Shown here: piece by piece, positions 5,488 through 7,624 of the stretch
Layout of the letters: every line of letters begins with the position of its first letter
Numbering within the stretch: the stretch's first letter is position 1
Assembly (NCBI GenBank): GCA_002422795.1
Contig: DITJ01000045.1
Coordinates: forward strand, 791-8,414
DNA: 7,624 bases
Reading direction: 5' to 3'
Source: Alphaproteobacteria bacterium UBA6187
GTDB lineage: Bacteria; Pseudomonadota; Alphaproteobacteria; Rickettsiales; UBA6187
The notes under the pieces: model-generated
What the model was told of the DNA's origin: nothing
The model's input: only the letters and a program-made list of their open reading frames with translations
Database searches by the model: none
Program-made: the position numbers and the translations under genes

Positions 5488-6946
5488 TATGGAGCACCTT
5501 CCCAAACGCATCAAGCACTGATTCATGTATCATTTCCGATAAGGTCGGATGCGGGAAAATGGTATGCATGAAATCGGCTTCGGTTGCTTCCATAGTTTTA
5601 CCAACAAGGAAAGCGCCTAGTAATTCCGTTACTTCTGCCCCTATCATGTGCGCGCCGAGTAACTCCCCGGTTTGCTCATCAAATATAGTTTTAATGAGTC
5701 CTTGCGGCTCACCAAGGGCAATTGCCTTGCCGTTACCCATATATGGGAAGCGCCCAACTTTAATTTTCCTGCCGCCTTCTTTGGCTTTTTCTTCGGTTAA
5801 ACCAACCGATGCCACTTGCGGTGTGCAATATGTGCAGCCTGGAATATTTTCCTTTTTAATAGGATGCGCATGCAGGCCAGCGATTTTTTCAATACACACA
5901 ACAGCCTCATGGCTGGCTTTATGCGCAAGCCAAGGAGCGCCTGCAACGTCACCAATTGCATATACGCCTTTTTCGTCAGTTTCGCACCACTCATTAGTTT
6001 TAATATGGCCGCGTTCCAACTTTATTTTAGTGCCTTCAAAGCCCATATTTTCTGAATTTGGTACTATGCCAACTGCGACTATAACGCGCTCTACTTCAAT
6101 CTCGAAGCTTTTGCCGTCTTTGGTTAGGGTAGCAATTATGGAACTTGGAACTTGGAACTTAGAACTTTTATTTTCTAAGTTCTTAGTTCCAGGTTCTAAG
6201 TTCCTTTCTTCCTGATACCTGATACCTGAAACCTGCGTACCAGTATGTATCTTCATCCCCTGCGCTTCAAAGCTTTTGCGGGCGATGTTGGAAATTTCCA
6301 CATCTTCAACAGGAAGCACCCTATCTGTTATTTCCGCCACGGTAACTTCCGCGCCAAGATTGCGGTAGAAACTGGCAAATTCAATACCGATTGCGCCGGA
6401 ACCGATTACCAATAATGATTTTGGCATGGAATCTGGCACCATCGCTTCTTTATATGTAAGAACTTGCTTACCATCCGGCTCGAAACCAGGCAGTACACGC
6501 GCGCGCGCGCCAGTTGCTATGATTATATGTTTGGCAGTTATATCAGCAATTTTCTTACCATCTTTTTCCACCTTAACCGCGCCTTTGCCGTTTAATTTGC
6601 CGCGCCCGTCGAATACTTCAACCTTATTCTTTTTCATGAGCTTTGATATGCCACCAGATAATTGCGCCGCAACATCACGTGAACGTTTTATGATTGCGCC
6701 AAAATCAAATTCAACGCCTTTGGCTTTAATACCAAATTGCTCGGAATGCTGCATTAAATGATAAACTTCTGCGGAGCGCAGTAATGCTTTAGTAGGAATA
6801 CAGCCCCAGTTAAGGCAGATGCCGCCCATGTGTTTTTCTTCTATTATAGCCGTTTTCAGCCCCAATTGCGCTGAACGTATTGCAGCCACATAACCACCTG
6901 GACCACCACCGATTATTACTACGTCGAAGTTTCTTATTTCAGTCAT
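5483..6946 (-). CDS. lpdA: Dihydrolipoyl dehydrogenase (E3) with in-frame repeat insertion
   Basis: E3 is the FAD enzyme that reoxidises dihydrolipoyl groups of 2-oxoacid dehydrogenase complexes with NAD+. In 487 residues the FAD-binding GGGPGG is at 13-18 and the redox disulfide is Cys44/Cys49 in GGICLNWGCIPTK. The NAD Rossmann motif GSGAIG is at 182-187, the second FAD motif AIGDVAG at 330-336, and the catalytic pair His466/Glu471 in FPHPTLSEMIHE. Residues 237-269 are encoded by heptamer arrays (6140-6238) and have no place in the usual 455-475-residue family. They lie in the NAD domain where relatives have a short beta-hairpin turn, so activity is probably kept. The ATG at 6946 has a weak AAGAG ribosome site. 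The gene sits between two toxin-antitoxin-like loci. Confidence 0.97.
   Translation of the reverse strand: MTEIRNFDVVIIGGGPGGYVAAIRSAQLGLKTAIIEEKHMGGICLNWGCIPTKALLRSAEVYHLMQHSEQFGIKAKGVEFDFGAIIKRSRDVAAQLSGGISKLMKKNKVEVFDGRGKLNGKGAVKVEKDGKKIADITAKHIIIATGARARVLPGFEPDGKQVLTYKEAMVPDSMPKSLLVIGSGAIGIEFASFYRNLGAEVTVAEITDRVLPVEDVEISNIARKSFEAQGMKIHTGTQVSGIRYQEERNLEPGTKNLENKSSKFQVPSSIIATLTKDGKSFEIEVERVIVAVGIVPNSENMGFEGTKIKLERGHIKTNEWCETDEKGVYAIGDVAGAPWLAHKASHEAVVCIEKIAGLHAHPIKKENIPGCTYCTPQVASVGLTEEKAKEGGRKIKVGRFPYMGNGKAIALGEPQGLIKTIFDEQTGELLGAHMIGAEVTELLGAFLVGKTMEATEADFMHTIFPHPTLSEMIHESVLDAFGKVLHM
6140..6204. repeat. Heptamer-array hairpin D inside lpd
   Basis: Four units (6140-6167; GGAACTT three times, then AGAACTT) are followed by a 9-base loop (6168-6176) and four complementary units (6177-6204; AAGTTCT, TAGTTCC, AGGTTCT, AAGTTCC). 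By hand 25 of 28 positions pair, and the variant AGAACTT is opposite its exact complement. The element encodes about residues 248-269 of Lpd. On the lpd strand the frame used is the only one of three without a stop codon in the hairpin. The architecture equals that of the nuo hairpins but the heptamer is unrelated. Confidence 0.9.
6211..6238. repeat. One-armed heptamer array inside lpd
   Basis: Four tandem units (CCTGATA twice, then CCTGAAA and CCTGCGT) lie 6 bases from hairpin D. There is no complementary arm nearby, so this looks like half an element or a tandem array of its own. It encodes about residues 237-246 of Lpd. The unit differs from every other heptamer in the window, and the fourth copy is degenerate. 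Confidence 0.7.
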
Positions 6947-6982
6947 TATTTTGCTCTTTTATTTTAGTGATTTGGATTTCCG

Positions 6983-7029
6983 ACCCTCTCCCTAACCCTC
7001 TCCCACTGGGAGAAGGTTAGGGAGAGGGT
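6983..7029. repeat. GC-rich hairpin between the HEPN gene and lpd
   Basis: Arms 6983-7004 and 7008-7029 pair with a single mismatch (6998/7014) around a tight centre. Each arm is a near-duplicate of a 12-base unit (ACCCTCTCCC plus two bases), so tandem repetition is again combined with inversion, but the period is 12 rather than 7. It begins 3 bases after the HEPN gene's stop codon on that gene's strand and would be transcribed as a strong stem. No U tract follows, so termination is uncertain; it is in an 86-base gap otherwise lacking features apart from the weak lpd ribosome site. Confidence 0.8.
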
Positions 7030-7032
7030 AAT

Positions 7033-7566
7033 TTAATTTACTTTTAGCTTCTCTATATCAAACTTACTCATATCCATGTTGAATTCTTTTTCCGCATAGT
7101 TTCTTACATTACAAACTATTTTTATTAATTCTGATGTAAGCTCATACACTTCATTTAAAGTATTGGCTGCCTCTGCACCTCTTGGTACGTATTCGTGTAT
7201 TATATTATTTCTGGTATCTCTTATATCAACCCAATCTTCTGCATTTTCTATTACATATTTCTTTTCCATTTTATTAATAGTATCTTTCATTGATCCGGCA
7301 TCTTCTAAATCCAAAGTAATAATTCCCCTAAAGATTTTACTTCCTAACATATCTTGCACTTTGCCAAAACGATGAATTAACAAATCTATACGTTCTTTAT
7401 CTTCTTCTGTTGCATCATTTAATTTTTGCGCAGTCATAGGAAAAAGATATTTTGCTTTTATAAATGATACTCGCAAACTTATTGCTAATTCAAATATAAT
7501 AGATAGATTATCAAAAAATGCCCCCTTAACTTTACCCATCTTTCTAGTTTTACTTTTTGTAATCAT
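7033..7566 (-). CDS. HEPN-domain protein, probable toxin of a HEPN/MNT pair
   Basis: The 177 residues are mostly helical and hydrophilic. DIRDTRNNIIHEY (114-126) contains the HEPN ribonuclease motif as RX4H (Arg119, His124) followed by Tyr126, that is RX4HXY. In characterised HEPN/MNT systems the tyrosine of this motif is AMPylated by the MNT nucleotidyltransferase partner to silence the RNase. HRFGKVQDMLGSKIFRGI (65-82) resembles the helix before the active site in related proteins. The ATG at 7566 overlaps the upstream gene's stop as ATGA, which supports this start and a two-gene operon. The family label comes from motif and context; the toxin role is inferred. It is unusually Lys-rich at its N-terminus. 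Confidence 0.7.
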   Translation of the reverse strand: MITKSKTRKMGKVKGAFFDNLSIIFELAISLRVSFIKAKYLFPMTAQKLNDATEEDKERIDLLIHRFGKVQDMLGSKIFRGIITLDLEDAGSMKDTINKMEKKYVIENAEDWVDIRDTRNNIIHEYVPRGAEAANTLNEVYELTSELIKIVCNVRNYAEKEFNMDMSKFDIEKLKVN

Positions 7567-7624
7567 AGCTCCACCACTTCATCTTTAATAAGTTCTTCAA
7601 AAGCTGTATATTCCCTACCTTTTA
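7563..7624 (-). CDS. C-terminal end of the gene upstream of the HEPN gene (partial)
   Basis: An open frame enters from the right edge and ends with 19 residues (KGREYTAFEELIKDEVVEL) and a TGA at 7563-7565 that overlaps the HEPN start codon by 4 bases. The fragment is too short to identify by sequence. By position it is the likely MNT-type nucleotidyltransferase antitoxin, since that gene usually precedes its HEPN partner with such an overlap. Confidence 0.5.
   Translation of the reverse strand, partial: KGREYTAFEELIKDEVVEL

Noticed and set aside
5559..6215. 218-codon open frame on the plus strand opposite lpd
   Set aside because: It is a shadow of lpd, which has full family motifs. The frame is Ser/Pro/Cys-rich with no recognisable domain, and its C-terminal residues are only the reverse reading of the heptamer repeat.
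6494..6510. Alternating purine-pyrimidine GC run that could form Z-DNA
   Set aside because: It is explained by Ala and Arg codons for the GARARV segment of Lpd, a common sequence after the IIATG motif.

Overview
The window looks like chromosome from an AT-rich alphaproteobacterium. NuoB and NuoC are separate proteins (no NuoCD fusion), NuoA ends in the family-typical YEWKKG...WE tail, and lpd lies next to lipA as in many Alphaproteobacteria. LpxC shows a Gram-negative outer membrane with lipid A. A Rickettsiales-like or neighbouring lineage is possible, but that is inference from protein feel, not from a search.

Layout. Positions 1-1786 (minus strand) hold the start of a respiratory complex I operon, nuoA-nuoB-nuoC, running off the left edge towards an expected nuoD. 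Positions 2002-2676 and 2846-3763 (plus strand) hold bioD (biotin synthesis) and lpxC (lipid A synthesis). Positions 3966-6946 (minus strand) hold lpd, a BrnT/BrnA-type toxin-antitoxin pair, and lipA. The toxin-antitoxin pair is wedged between the two lipoate-related genes, and its antitoxin gene overlaps lipA by 8 bases. Positions 7033-7624 (minus strand) hold a HEPN-domain protein with an RX4HXY motif and the last 19 codons of an upstream partner joined by an ATGA overlap, probably a second (HEPN/MNT) toxin-antitoxin module. lpd is thus flanked on both sides by toxin-antitoxin-like genes. No stretch of 300 bases lacks a gene; the largest gaps are about 200 bases (1787-2001 and 3764-3965).

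The most unusual content is a set of short hairpins built from tandem heptamers. Each arm is a run of four or five imperfect 7-base units, and the other arm is the matching run of reverse-complement units. Three such hairpins (1-61, 684-777, 1333-1408) fill the gaps after nuoC, nuoB and nuoA and abut or include their stop codons. A fourth (6140-6204), with a different heptamer, sits in frame inside lpd next to a one-armed array of yet another heptamer (6211-6238); together they add about 33 residues to the protein. A GC-rich hairpin (6983-7029) follows the HEPN gene. Heptamer sequences differ between elements (TAAGATT, TCGTTTG, GGAACTT, CCTGATA) while the architecture is constant. This looks like a family of small insertable or locally generated elements with a shared mechanism and varied sequence, and it is the best candidate here for something undescribed.
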